Origin: Seison nebaliae
Lineage: Eukaryota; Rotifera; Pararotatoria; Seisonacea; Seisonidae
Direction of reading: 5' to 3'
Assembly (NCBI GenBank): GCA_023231475.1
Contig: JALJEE010001982.1
Coordinates: 1 to 64,000, forward strand
DNA length: 64,000 nt
Part shown: piece after piece, positions 11,414 through 24,951 of the stretch
Numbering within the stretch: position 1 is the stretch's first letter
Layout: the number at the start of each line of letters is the position of its first letter
The notes under the pieces: model-generated
What the model was told of the DNA's origin: nothing
What the model saw: only the letters and a program-made list of their open reading frames with translations
Database searches by the model: none
Position numbers and translations under genes: made by a program

Positions 11414-12525
11414 ATTATCGTTTGCTCATTTCCAATAATTTCATTTCTGAGAGAATTCCGATTATGTTCTAATGGAATCTCGACCCAAAATCAATATCAA
11501 TCAAATTTCTAGTAAATTTCATTTTCTTTTTGTTATTAGAAACCTCTTAAGATGGAAGGTAGAATTGTTGAAGAAGAAACACGTCATTCGTTACTCTAAA
11601 AAAAAACTTACTATTAAGTTCTCATATCAAGAAAGAAACTTTTCGTAATTTCATATTTCCTACAGTCACACGAACACGGGAATAAGAGTTTTATGAATGG
11701 AAAAGAATGGAAATTCTTTGCGATGAAGAATGAAAGAAATATGGTTTGGAAGAAACCACTAGAAAGCCACCTTGACGACGAGGGAATTTATCATCCTGTT
11801 ATGGAATGATAGCGTTTTTAATCGAAAATTATATTGATCTGTCCTAGGGAAAGAATTTGGGGAGGAGAGGAAAGATATTGTGTTCGCTCGGAATGAGTTT
11901 CATCAAACAATTCTTCCTTTGACGTTCTCATAATGAATAGTTTAATGGATAATTGTATAAGGACAAGTGCTGTTGAGTGGAGTAGGAGTTTAAGGGACGA
12001 CGATACAAATCGCACTTGTCGAATGTGGACAAGTAGTTGTGCATGGAGAGATCCTGAAGATGGATGGAATCTACGATAAAGATAATTAATTTCCATTTAT
12101 ACCGGATGATAATAGAAGCGACCCATCTCTTTCAAGATCATTAGAAATTAATAATAAAGGATGGGTGAAGACAGTTGAACAATAATGTAAATTAAACAAC
12201 CAATTTATTGCCGAAGCAGGAAACTAAAAGAATTTCTGATATTGCCATCTATTAATGGAAAGAAATCATGCTTTCTTCCAATTTCTTCTTCTTACTTCAT
12301 TTTATGAAGACTTTGTTGTTCAATTAAAAATAAACATAATGTACATATCGGTCGGGGAGATAGTGTTATTGACCTATAAGTTCGTCGTATATCTCGTCTC
12401 CCCCTCATCCGATCTCTTAACTAACGTAACCATACACTTGTTCCCTTGTGCATATGTACGTCATCCAATAATTTATTCGATGATATTAATCACGATAGAT
12501 AATATTCATTCTTATAATGTTCTAT

Positions 12526-12561
12526 CACACACACACACACACACCCATATATATATATATA
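12526..12561. repeat. (CA)n followed by (AT)n microsatellite
   Basis: A CA run of about 19 bases (12526-12544) is followed directly by a TA run (12547-12561). Confidence 0.95.
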
Positions 12562-15007
12562 CATTCATTGACACACAAAAGCACATTGAACACAGACGAA
12601 GTGCACATAGAGCACAGACACGCAGTGAACATAATGGATTCCAATTTGAGGAGGATGGAATGCAGTCCATTAGAACGTGTAGCTAAGTGGAGGCATATGT
12701 TGGTGGTAGAGGATATGTGATGGGCTGATTGTCGAGCGATGGAAATCGTGTCTGGCTTGTCGAATAATCGCTAGATTACGGGAAGATTAGCATGGTCGTC
12801 ATTACTTATGTCGCACAGCGTCCCACGTACAATTCGCTGTATAAATCGGATAAATTTGTCTTAATTATTGCAGAATAATTTCTTAATTGCTTCCACATAT
12901 AACGATCTGATTTGTTGATATGTGATATGGTGCTGAAAGGAGTCTCTCGGTCGTACGGAAAGAAATGACTGCCATTAATCTTCCCATCCAATTAGAGAGT
13001 GTGCGCGAGAGGTAAGAAATGTCGAAGTCATTCGAATGCAATGTTCAGATTCGCAATTATGCATAATTTAGATAATGACGAAATAAGATAGATGAAGAGA
13101 ACAATATAAGAAGAGCTAAGTGATGATAGTTCGAACAGTTCGACCAGGTCCAAGAAAGGTGAAAGAGTAGAAAGTATAATTGTTGTTGGAAAAATGAAAA
13201 TTTGTTGAACAATTCATTATTCCTATTCTGGTGATAGATGTAATTGATGACTAGGATGTAAATTCTAATTCTGTCCGAACAAGGCCGCGATGTGAGCACA
13301 TGATTTAACGAATACTACAGCAATAAAGTCAACAGCAATATCTTCTCAATGGCAGAAGGAGAACGACCCTCCCCCACTCACTCATTCGCTCACTCACTCT
13401 CGACAATTGAGCAGACATTTCTAATTACATGAGAGAAGTATTTCCTGTTTTTGTCGTTGTATTCATTCGCGTTCAGAATTATGGGATGACATGTTATTAT
13501 TGATAAGTGATAAATTTTAGATGATATTAGCATAATTCTCTTTCTTTCATTTCACATTCTCTTTTGGAAGAAGAACAATAATAATTTCCAACAAAATTAT
13601 CTAATGGTACAAAATTTATTTTCTTTACTTCGGTCTCACTACTTCTTATAATGTCTTCTTACTGTACTGCCATCCATATGTAATGGTCTGTGCAAACATG
13701 TCCATATTGGGATGACATAATTCACACCATTCCATCTTCACCATTCTCGACGACCATTCCATCAAATATCTCCTGCTCAAGCACTTACTTCCACACAATT
13801 CTCATTTCCGTATCAATATCAAAGTAAGGTATCATCATAATGAGGCAGTTTGAAGGAATGGTAATTGAAAAAACAATAGGGTCAATCCGGAAGCATATTC
13901 GACGACATGTCTCTCATACAAATCGACGACTGTCGCATATGTAACTAATCGAAAATGATGACTAGAAGAAAGATAGCGAGAATATTGGAGATTTCTGATA
14001 ATTCCTGATCTGCTAACGGCATAAGCATATATTATTCAAATGAAGATCGGAATCCGTTAATCGGAAGAAGATTCCATCTCATTAATGTTAGATGATAGCA
14101 ATCATATTCGTCCTCCCCAAACATATCCACACTTATTTCATGTCGCAAATCAACAACATAAAATAATAATATTACTAACAACAACAGTCATCTATCTATT
14201 TTTCCTTTTCGTTTTTGAGAGGAGAGGACGGAGGAAAACATACAAGAGATTAAGATTAATGTTTATAGAATAATTTAATTTAAAGAAAATCTCCAAAATT
14301 TTTTTGTTCTCTCTAAATGTTTCCTCAAATTTCTTTCCATTATCTTCTCTCTTTCATTCATACAAAAAATAGGATTAGTAGATGCTTCAGTTATCCTTTC
14401 ACTTCTTGGTAGTTGTAGAAGGTTAACTGATTAAGTGTCGACTAAAAAAAAACACGATAATTATCCCAAACTGGCTAGATTAACTGAGAAGAAAAGGAAA
14501 GTTACTAGCGAGAATGGCAATTCCCGCATTTTCCACCATTTCCCCCTCCACAAAACATTCTTCGTTCGAAAACTTTCAATCATCTTCTTTTCGAAAACCA
14601 TAGAGCTAAATTCTTCTTTCTACATCTTCACATCGAAATTATCCGACAAATTGAACAGAAACTTCTCCTCCTATTTACTTCACAATATAAAGCGTGCAAA
14701 TGGAAACAAACCATTTTCTACTTGAATCGACAACATTCGTCTTCCGAAAGATCATCGAACGATTTCATCTTCCAGATACGTAAGATTTCGATTGAAATTA
14801 ATAAATTCCAAAATTATCATTTCTACAAGAACCATGTCTTTAACCTCTCAATATATCATTTCTGATGTGCACGACATTTTTCAATTGAGAAACAAAAATT
14901 CCAAATATTTCATAAAAAACCTGGAAATTGTCAAATGAAAAGAATAGTTCCATTAAAAAAGATCAAATTATTTTGCGAAGATTGAACATCAAATTAGTTG
15001 TGACATT

Positions 15008-15048
15008 CTCTAGCTAGAGGTGTGGTAAGTGGGATTCTGAACTCCCAC
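15008..15048. repeat. 12-bp palindrome plus adjacent hairpin
   Basis: CTCTAGCTAGAG (15008-15019) is a perfect palindrome. It is followed by a GTGGGA/TCCCAC stem with an 8-base loop (15029-15048) that resembles a tRNA T arm with one extra loop base. Confidence 0.6.
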
Positions 15049-15925
15049 GACCCAAAGAATAAACAGCAGTTTCTGGTTGAAAACCTGAATCAACTGAATT
15101 ACTGCCCAGAAATTTCCATAAATATTATAATTTATTTACATGTTACTGGAATGTCGTGACATTATCTTGGAAGATGTCGAGTTTAGGGAACGATTAAAAT
15201 TCTAGTGAGTATCAGACGAAAGTGGATGAAAGGGAAATGAACTTTAATCATCAAACATTTTTTTTTATCTCGTTTTGTTGTTTTGAGGAAAATTATTGAT
15301 CGAGACATAATGAAATGTTCTTTATTTGATATGGGAAATTCGATTTTTATCTAGAACAAACGTGAAAAATTATTTTGGGAATAGAGATGTATTTCCTCTC
15401 TCCTGAATCATCTCATGAATTCACTCCAAATTTATCACTTGTTGAATTGAATGAATAGTGCTCGAAAGGAATCAATTTCCCTCAAATTTCCAAATAATTG
15501 AATATTATCTCAGAAAGATCATCGGGAAATTATTTTGAGAAAGATGAACATTTTGCATAATCAATTGTCTCTAAATGAAAATATTCGATCTGATTTGAAA
15601 TCAAATTCAAATAAAATCAAATCTCCAGTCAACATTATCTAATGCTGACTCGTATCGAAAAAATTTTAAATAAGTATTCACTTCTCTTTTCATTCTTTTC
15701 ATTTAACGCCCAAATGACGGACGGTTGTTCTAGCCATGACATATTGAAATCGTCAACATTCTCTCATTTGTTTACTTAAAGATCAATCATAATATTTAAA
15801 AAGAATTCCTAGAAACTTCTTCTCATTCTGATGATGTCCAGGAAATTCGTCTTCATTCGAAGGTGAATAGAAACGTCAAATTTTATATATATTTCATCAA
15901 TTTATTAATATCGATAATAAAATCA

Positions 15926-15970
15926 GTGAGATATTAAAGAGTGAGATATTAAAGAATGAGATATTAGAGT
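15926..15970. repeat. Tandem repeat, three copies of a 15-mer
   Basis: GTGAGATATTAAAGA occurs twice exactly, followed by a third copy with three differences. Confidence 0.85.
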
Positions 15971-16946
15971 AGACGAATCGAAAATAAAAAGGAGAAGTGA
16001 ATGGGAAGTTGAATTATTCTCATTTTGTATAGGAGAGAAATGTGTTCCTTCGATTGTTATTTCCGTATTGTAGGGGAATGTCAGAATCATTATTCTTCAT
16101 ACTTTACAAAGACTTACGTCATTTGGTGGAGGGAGATTTTTGGAGGAGAGTGTTCGTCCAGCTGTTTTTGAGAAGTATAAAATAATGAAGTGGAGAAGGT
16201 CGACTCGTCAGACATTCCAAATTAATTATTCAAAGATATTCTATCATTGGTGTGGGAAGATAAAACATGGTAGATATTCATCGATGATCGTCGACGGTTC
16301 TTTTTCTTTTATATCGGCAATGTAGAATCAACGACGCCATTCGATTGTTCACGAACTCGAATTGTTCGGGAGAAGTGAGAGAGAGGAGAGAGGGTATAAT
16401 GAAATGAAGAAAATTTCGCCTGAATGCATCATTATTTGAAAAATGAATTTCTTTTCTTTCCACATAAGGGGAGGATGTGTCAGTTTGATTTTCGCATGCT
16501 ACAAATGGCTCATATGAATGGGAGATGATGAAACTTTCACATACAGCAATTTCGACGAGTGTTGTTGGGAGAAAGTACTTCCTAAAAAATTGTCAATCGT
16601 TTTTGGCGAGCGACAAAATCTTTTCATCAAAATTTTACATCACTTCCAATCACTAATAATCGGAGATAATTCTTAAATTGGCGAAGTTGAAAGGAGAATG
16701 ATGGAGAAACATATGATGTGCGAAAGAATAAAACAATTGTCTCTTATATGAATGGACAAAGAAGATTTATTTGTTATTCGAGAAAGATTCGGTGTAGATG
16801 TAGTAAAAATGACGTGAATATGATAATATCGTGATTACTTCAACTTTCGTTTGGTGGTAAAGGAAAAGTATTCCCTCAATGATTCCACTAAATGATTTAC
16901 GTATTATGATGAACAAATGAATGGGAATGGAGGGAATGATATGAAT

Positions 16947-16973
<27 letters not shown>
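16947..16973. repeat. (TA)n microsatellite
   Basis: Uninterrupted alternating TA run inside the putative PDE4 intron. Confidence 0.95.
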
Positions 16974-16977
<4 letters not shown>

Positions 16978-18327
16978 GTGATATATGTGGAGTAGTAATA
17001 GGAAAGGATCTTATCTGAAACGGTGATGGATGTCCAGTTTATCACGAATGAGGAACTTATTAGGAAATATGCGAAAATATTATTGAATGGTAGTCGGAAG
17101 AATGTGTAGAAAGTCGTTAACTTCTCGTGTAGTGACTTGTTGTTAAAATGGTTCTTACAATAATAATTGTCGTGCGACCTTGTCACCATCTGCACACATT
17201 GACTTATATTAGCAAACTTTTTAGTTATGGAGTTGAGTGAGGAAGAGCCGAAGGTAATAATGGGATGGAGAGAAGAAGAGCATTGATATAAATTCAGTTC
17301 TCATCATCGAAACGAGTAAATGTATCGAGCCGTTGACATGTGTCGTTTAATCAGACAAATCTGATGATTTTCAACCAGTCTGTTCCACGTCAACTGGAGA
17401 GATGATTTGAAGTGATAAGATTTCGATTCGTATCAAATAATATAATTGAATCAGATTATTCTAAGTTGAGATGCCTCAGATTATAATGTCGCTATATTAA
17501 TAAATATAATTCGAAGACGTATGGCCATGACCATGCGAGTAGACCTTACATATTGTTCCGAAAATATCATCTCGGAATGCTGTTTAATACCAATCGATCT
17601 ATCGATCATATACGTACAACAAAGAATGCGTGTGCTGTGGGATGATCTGGCATGGCATGACATGACGTATAAAACGAAGTTTTTTCTTCGTAACAAATTA
17701 CTTCTGCATCGGCACACTTCAAGAACGAAAGGAAAAACTATTAATACGTCTTGTGTCGGGGAAGGAGAATGCAATGAATTGGAAAACACGAAAATTAGAG
17801 AAGATTATCAATCAAAATCGGCAAATAAATTATATGGTTGAAATGGATACATAAAAGCGGAAAAGTTGGAAAAGTTCTATAACTTAAAGCATCATCATTA
17901 TGATGATGATGATGATATATGGATAATTGTTGAGGGGATGTAACACATAAATTGGGAGGGAGAGATGTGGCTGTTCCACGGACATCTTTCTACCTTCGCA
18001 TCTAACTCTGGACTACTCATGTGCACGCACATGTAATGATTGTTAATTGCATAAATGAGATTACATACATGAAAGTTAGATGACGACAAAGTATCTGATA
18101 TGGTGGGTGGTGATGGAGATGCATCCATCAGAAAGGAGTGGAAAGGAAATGTGAGAGATTCGATTGAAGAAGAAACGAACCGTTTCATATAAGGAGAAAT
18201 CATTTGGACACATATTACATAAAACCCAATCGAATGTGTACGACATGAAAGGAGAAAGATTCTTAGACCGTTTGCATTGTTGTGTTTGGGTGGAGGGAGA
18301 AGGAGAGCGGATGGCGAAGTAGATGGG

Positions 18328-18330
<3 letters not shown>

Positions 18331-18364
<34 letters not shown>
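18331..18364. repeat. (AT)n microsatellite
   Basis: Seventeen AT dinucleotides, close to the presumed 5' end of the long PDE4 intron. Confidence 0.95.
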
Positions 18365-18366
<2 letters not shown>

Positions 18367-18604
18367 GAGTAATCAAAGACATCAAAGCTCGAGATATATG
18401 TGGGAGTGATGTGTCCTAGTTGTTGTATAAAGGAGTGGGGAAAGTCCGCTGGCCTACCTTCCCGTGACATTCGACAAATCGACGAAAGAACATCGGAAAA
18501 GAATGGAGAGGAGCGATGGGAAGTGTGGAGTAGGGAGAGGAAGAGCGCGTAAGAAATTGAAGAAATTGAGTAGGAAAAGAAATGTTTCAAGAATATTAAC
18601 TAAC

Positions 18605-19230
18605 TTCCTTTCCATGTTTTGATTAGATGGTCGGCTTGTTTCATTTGTTGATTGAAGGACATTCGTTGGACCATCCAATGATAAGGTCACCATGGGAACA
18701 GAAATATTGAAGGAGGAATTCTCTAGAGGTACGTTGAGAAAGGTGATGTCGTCGGATTGTTCGTCGCCGAAATTGGAACTTTCCATTGAGGCGCAAGTCA
18801 CATTCAGCTCACTAACTACGACCTCCATATCAGCTGAATTGGATATCCCATGAATATCACTGCAGTAAGTGCCAATAATTCGATTAGTTTGACTGGCGCT
18901 ATGAAATTTGTTTGAAGAGTTGTTGGGCGATCGTTTCTCTTCTTCATCTCCCTCAATCATCGATTGTAGACGTTGTATGAGAACTGAATTGAACTTCTCG
19001 TGTTGATTATTTATTTCGTTGGATTGATAATTTTCAAGTTCTTTATCTTTCCGATAAAGTTCATTAGATTGATCTTTCGTTAATTTACTGTTTGCGTATG
19101 ATGTCTGTGAAGTGGAAGAGATGGTAGATTGACTTATAGAATTAACAGTCGATATAATGGGTGTTACAAATGGTTTACAATTGTTTTTCAACGTTCCTAT
19201 TGATGATGTCGATGAAGCTGTTGTTTTTGT

Positions 19231-19264
<34 letters not shown>

Positions 19265-20940
19265 GATGATGTTGCTTTTAAGGATGATGATGTGATTAGT
19301 TTGTTGGGAAGGAGACTGTGCAACGCCGGATGAGTTGTAGATGATGGAATTGATGTATATGTGAGCGATGATGATGATAATGATGGCGAGATTCGTGTTT
19401 CAGCTACTGTTGTTCTTTCTACTGACGATAATGCAGAAGATGTTGATGGTAGAACGGATACTTTTATTTCTACATCAGAAATGGCAGGAATCGCAGACGT
19501 AATCGATGTCGATTCCAATTGTGAGTGATGAGCCGATTGATAGATGTTGGACGTCGTCATCATCATCATCATGAGCAATGGAGCTGATGCGCCCTGTCTA
19601 TCTGATACATTCGTATAATCATCAATCTGACCTTCAACTCTCTCACAAGAAGACTTCTTCAAAAGATTTGCTCCTTCTTCTAGATTGGTTGCGGTCGCCA
19701 TTTCTACATTCCCCTCTTTCTGTCTTCCCATATTTGTAGAAATTACGTGTGCCACACTTACATCATTCACATCATTCACTTCTCCTTTCTCACCACTCGA
19801 CAATGTCAATCGACATTTATTCGCCGTTCCCGAAGATAAGGCAAAATAAGACATCGTTCCGTTACTCCACACTCGATTACCATCTAACTTCTTCTTCGTT
19901 TCAGTTGACGACATTGCCGTTAACAATGAAAACAATGATGATGGTGATGAGGAGGATAATAGAGAGGATTGTGAAGACGTTTCCGAATCGACTCGACCGG
20001 AAGTAAAAACGTCTCTCATTGTAGCAACACATTCGTCGTTGTCAATCAACCGTTTATACTGCGATGACGCGAAACTATCGTCGTTCTTCTTCTTTTTCTT
20101 TTTTTTCTTCTTCTTCTCTTGGCTGATGATGACGTTACTTTTCTGTCTCATTTCTATCGTTTCATCATTCGAAGAAGATATGGAATTGAATGGATGTGAT
20201 GCATTTGACGAATTGATGACGAATGAAGGAGGTTGATGTTTAACTGGTGAGCATTTATCATTTGACTGTTCGATTTTATCATGAACAGTAACTAACGAAT
20301 GATTACTATTCGTTGTCCAACTTCCTTCATTCAATTCTTTCCTCTCACGGGAATTTCTTAGTAGATCCTCCTCCTTCTTCTTTCTTCTTCTTCTCCTCTC
20401 CAAATCAGCCATCTCTTTCTTCTTATAGTTATTCATCATTCCGGTGATCGGCGAGATTTTCTTCGGTGAGAATTTCTTATTCTCATCAAACGGTTTTGAA
20501 GGGCAATTATCAATGACGACCGATTTATTCGTAAGAATTTTCTTGTTGTCTCTCGAATGTTTCGAACATCGATACGGTCGTGGTACGGGCTGATCGGTAC
20601 TACCCGTCAACGAAATGAAACCATTTTGACTCGCCATTTTTGCCATGTCCCGTTTCTGCCTTCTATGGAGTGGCCTCGGCGAATTCTCATCCGTTCGGCC
20701 CATATACTTCGAACATGATAAGTTTGTGATTTTCGTCGACACACTCAGTGAATCAGTCGCGTTTCTCTTAATTTTGCTGATGTCATTTTTCTTACGCTTC
20801 GTCAAATTCGAATAGCTGAAACAGACATTGCTCTCGTCAATATTCTGCTGCAGATGCTTCTCATACAGGCCGATAACGACACTCTGATATTCGGGAATCA
20901 TTTTTCTCCTTTGCGAAGACAACTCCATGTAAGTCTTCAT
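18605..20940 (-). CDS. Large low-complexity exon, probable long N-terminal extension of PDE4
   Basis: One open frame of about 780 codons. The first in-frame ATG (MKTYMELSSQRRK) is at 20938-20940; the frame is open a little further up to a TAA just before 20982. It is Ser/Thr/Asn/Lys-rich with poly-Lys, poly-Thr, poly-Met and Ser runs coded by triplet repeats, basic blocks (ERRRRRKKKEED) and no recognised domain; it is probably disordered. Coding ends at ..NQNMERK with a gttagt donor after two bases of a codon. The next acceptor with matching phase downstream on the same strand is the PDE4 UCR1 exon at 11030, which needs two carried bases, and no other partner is visible. Long N-terminal regions are known for dunce isoforms. 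It could instead be the 3' exon of an unrelated gene; the splice is inference. Confidence 0.5.
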
Positions 20941-21528
20941 ATCATCCGCTCCATATAGATTACATTTGAGAGATGAAAACAATTATCCTTCACTCGTTTC
21001 AATATGTTTCAATATGTTTTTGGGGGGAGGGTGGATGGCAGGCACGCAGCAAGAACAACAACTGATTTGTAGTATTTAATTTTAATTCAATTCAATTTAC
21101 AGCGACGTTCAACTCTTAATCGAATGTTGCATTTTAACTCATCATTGTTCGATGGCATTAAGCGACGGAAAATCCATCCAAATTATGATTATTAGGATGA
21201 TGGGCGAATTTGCTTTTGAATTGCCATTGGGTGAAAGGACGAAAGCGGCAAAGGAAATTTAAAGAGGAATACAATTGTACACAATCCGGCACAAATAATG
21301 TGGAGTACTATTCGTTCCTTTTGTGTTCATCAGATGGTGGTGAAAGCATCTGCTCTATCCAAAGAGAGAAAGGCACGTTTATACTAAAGAATTATGAGAA
21401 TTAAGATAATAGAAAAAAATTTAATAAATATTATTAATAATATTCTTCCAGTATTGGAAGCGAAGGAAATAATTGTAATTATCATGATGAATGAATTAGA
21501 AAGTCATGAGTCATTTACTGGTGAAGAA

Positions 21529-21570
21529 TCATTATGAGAATCACCATAATGAGAATCATCATAATGAGAA
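21529..21570. repeat. Tandem repeat of a 15-mer
   Basis: TCACCATAATGAGAA and TCATCATAATGAGAA follow a shortened first copy TCATTATGAGAA. Confidence 0.8.
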
Positions 21571-21590
21571 TAATTTAGTCGAGAATACTT

Positions 21591-21610
21591 ATGTTGTTTG
21601 CAGACAACAT
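21591..21610. repeat. 20-bp near-perfect palindrome
   Basis: ATGTTGTTTGCAGACAACAT is self-complementary except for one base pair. Confidence 0.6.
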
Positions 21611-22974
21611 CGAATGGAATGATAGTTAAACAATTTTGTTATTTTCGCGCTAACTCATTTAATTAATTTATATGTGATGCAATATCCGCTCGTCATATCA
21701 GTTGTGCATATTCCATGCATTTCTGATATGGTGCATTATGTGTGTTTTCTATCCAAAATTCAATCAACAAACCATTTACACGATTCCACTAAACATTTTC
21801 GAGCATCAGTTCACATTCGACGATGTCAAATCAAGTCGAAAGAAAACTTTATCATTAATTGATCAACTTTGTTCTTATCAGAACAATTCGTCCAATTATC
21901 TCCACAATACATTCGATGGAGACGAAGTAATATCTTTATCATTTTCCACTTCACAAAATCAAAAGATTGCCGTGTTTCTCGACGGATTTACGAGAAGAAG
22001 AAAAAAAAATGAATACAAATCTAACCCAATCCATCACTAGCGAATATGACTTGGGTTGAATATATTATGTCGAATATCATTATCATTTCCATATCATCCA
22101 TTGATAATGATGATGCCATATTATTTATAGTTGAAGGTTACATTATCGTTATCTCATTCAGAGTATTCTTCATAAATAACTTTATTTTTTCCACACACAT
22201 CAACACATATATGACTTTCATTTTTGATCAATCCACATTCCTCACAAATCTTTTCTGCCAAACCCGTTCTTTTCATATTCTCTTCCATTATCTTTTATTA
22301 CCGACAACAAACCAATGTTTGTCCTGGCACAATCCTTCTCCCATCTCATTTATGGTCATTCTAATTTTTTTATATTCCATTGGATGAATGTTCGAGACAA
22401 ACGAAACTTATGTTTACATTCCAAACGATTATGAGAAACTTTAATAATTTGAGAATAATGTATCCCGATCATCATCGAGCCTCATAATGATTTGGACATT
22501 ATAGAATATGATAAAAAAATTCTCGAAATATCGGATCGAATACGTTTATATTTGAAAGTTGTAACTACATAATTGTACGTTCGTTCAATTATTTACTTCT
22601 TCTTGAACTTGAATTTTGTTGAATGGAACACTAAGCAGCCACCTGTCATATGGCCAGGTATCTCATGTCAGTAAATCATTCGAATAATTAATGATTGTTT
22701 GAAATGATCAACTCAATATCTATTATATTCCATATATGCATACTTAATATGTATTTCTTTCAATTTAAAGGAAAATGGAGATATATCCAATGAATTGGTC
22801 TTAAATTACTTCTCGTTCGAAACGAACATATGATCAATGTTCCAGAACATGGTTAGTGAGAACATATTAATACTTCTAAATTTTTATGAAAAATATAAAA
22901 ATTTTTTTATGGTCACCAAATGAACTTACTATATTTTTGTATGGACTACTAATCATTCATATCCTTCATAGCTA

Positions 22975-23037
22975 ATTGTTAGCAGACCGAACATTTCACG
23001 CCCTGACTGGACGAGTCTGACTGTGAGAACTAACAAT
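22975..23037. repeat. Nested inverted repeat (hairpin)
   Basis: An 8-bp outer stem ATTGTTAG/CTAACAAT is continued by a 5-bp inner stem CAGAC/GTCTG after a 10-base one-sided bulge. The 27-base apical part is less AT-rich than its surroundings. Confidence 0.6.
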
Positions 23038-24867
23038 CATTTTAATCTTCTATTACGTAATATTTTTATAAATGAAGTTAAAAGATATTTTGGACGATGA
23101 ATTTTTTAAGTCTACTCACTTCACATTACGAACATCTCATTACATATCTCATTTAATATCTTATTGACTAAGAGCGAATTGCTGGTGGTTCCTTTGAAAT
23201 TCATTTCCTTCCTACCTTCCCTCATATACATATTTGATCGATTGAGAAGTATGTTAAATTTTTGGTTTTATTAGAATTGATGTTGGCTTATTCGAGTAAC
23301 ATAACTGAACATGTAGAAATTTATCTTGTTTGTCTCGTAACACGAATATGTCGAATTCGTACAATAGTATGAATGAAACATATTTCCCATATACTCCCCA
23401 AGTTAATGACTCTGAAAGATTAGAATGAAGATTAGCTCTTGTTTACATTTTTGGCTATTCGACCAATAATAGTTTGAAGTAATTTGGATAAATTGGAATT
23501 ATAAGTTCAATTTGTATGAGAATAATAATATGAGAAGATCGAGAAAGAATATTAGTAAAACGTAAGAAGAAAGTAGAGAAGCAACTGGAATACTTCTAAA
23601 ACAAGATAGTATGTTGAACAAAAACATTAAACAAAGGTAAAATTTATTGGAAGAATTGGAACAACCTTCTCATTTTCCTAGTAGACTTCTCCGGAAATTC
23701 CTACTTTTCCCATCAAGATATAGTCGTGAGTTACGTATTTGAACTTTCTACTACATTCTCTATTGGAAGCATAATCAATTAACTTCATCAATACTGATGC
23801 TGACCGAGAAGTGAACATACCTAAAATTCTAACACTATTCTTAAGGATACTCTTTATTTATTTATTCTTTTTATTCCCTTTTTAATATTCTTCCTAATAT
23901 TTCCATTGTTCAACTAATCTTCCACTCTGCCATGTAATATTGGACAGATTGATTAATGATTAGTGCAATAACCAATATTCAATTATAATCTTTATTCTTA
24001 CTTCACATTCCATACATTCTCCTGATGATGTTGGTAGTACTATCTTAACGTACTCCGTTTCCAAAAGTACTTGATGTCAATTATTGACATACACATTATA
24101 TCAACTTTGAATTAATGTCCTGGAGAATAGAAGGAAAAATCATGCTGACTGGACTAATAACAATACAGACTGAATCTACACCGCATTTGACGTCATTTAA
24201 GTTTCATTCATAGGTTTGTTTATTAGTGTGGAAAATGTCAGCTGAATATCCAAGTTTCAAACGAAGGTACATATCAACACCGCACAAAGGTCAATTGTGA
24301 AGAGACCATACATCTTGAAAATCCCATAAAATTCGTTCTAATGTTCTATTGTACTTCAAGAAGAATTGACGTTCCAACAACGCAAGTAACAATACGTAAT
24401 ACAGAAAATATACAGAAATATGATTAAACGGTATGTTCCTCATTGATCAATGACTCGAATGAATGAATTCAATGTTTGTTTAATGTTGTTTATTGTGATA
24501 TTGTAAATGATTTGTTAAATAATCATTTTCTAATAAACTAATAAAAATTTCTAATAACATTTTTATAAAAAGCCCATTTTTTCCTTATAGTCCTTCTACC
24601 TTCTTAAAGTTCATGAACATTAAATATAATCTCAAGTATTTTATTCCGGAAGGGACCATTATCAGTAATCTAACATTAGAAGAAAGTTATAAGAAAGTTA
24701 TAAGAAATGTTCATATATCTTTTCCTGAACATATTACTAATTCGGCGATGTTGAACTATTCAAAATTATCTTTGAATGATCTACTCTGGGAATTATTGAA
24801 CCTTCGAATTATCTAGAGTACGGGATGTCTTTATCTGTAATTATTCGACGGAAAAAATCAGTAGAAA

Positions 24868-24951
24868 TTCTAAAATGAATTACTTTTCATTCATTTTAGA
24901 ATGGGCGTTATCAACGTTGAACCAACAATATATCATCTGTATATTGTTGGG
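24868..24951. repeat. Two adjacent perfect hairpins
   Basis: The first has a 14-bp perfect stem (24868-24881 with 24890-24903) and an 8-base loop; the second an 11-bp perfect stem (24923-24933 with 24941-24951) and a 7-base loop. Confidence 0.75.

Larger units (their letters stand above)
11031..18604 (-). other. Probable 7.6-kb intron of PDE4, or intergenic
   Basis: No credible coding gene in this stretch. Its left border is a perfect acceptor (ttcaccttcag) for the PDE4 UCR1 exon and its right border a gttagt donor in matching phase. It contains microsatellites, a 3x15-bp tandem repeat, two short palindromes and a 14-base match to the U6 snRNA core at 12782. Alternative promoters and first exons of shorter PDE4 forms would be expected here but I could not identify any. 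Open frames at 17481-17841 and 17898-18590 overlap microsatellites or one another and look spurious. Confidence 0.45.

Noticed and set aside
11818-12096. 92-codon minus-strand frame, possible short PDE4 first exon
   Set aside because: No in-phase donor or PDE4-like N-terminal motif could be found.
15029-15048. tRNA T-arm-like hairpin, possible tRNA-Leu fragment
   Set aside because: No A box, anticodon arm or matching acceptor strand at the right distance, and the loop has one base too many.
17898-18590. 230-codon minus-strand frame
   Set aside because: Contains a run coded by the (AT)n microsatellite and overlaps the end of the 18605-20940 exon frame; no domain.
18686-18699. Perfect X-box match GTCACCATGGGAAC
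   Set aside because: It lies inside the long coding exon (codons for VPMVT) far from any start, so it is most likely a chance match.
24188-24195. Perfect CRE octamer TGACGTCA
   Set aside because: An 8-mer is expected about once per 64 kb; 3 kb from the nearest candidate start.
24613-24816. 67-codon plus-strand frame with ATG (MNIKYNLKYFIPEG)
   Set aside because: Reads like protein but is short, isolated and without recognisable homologue or splice partner.
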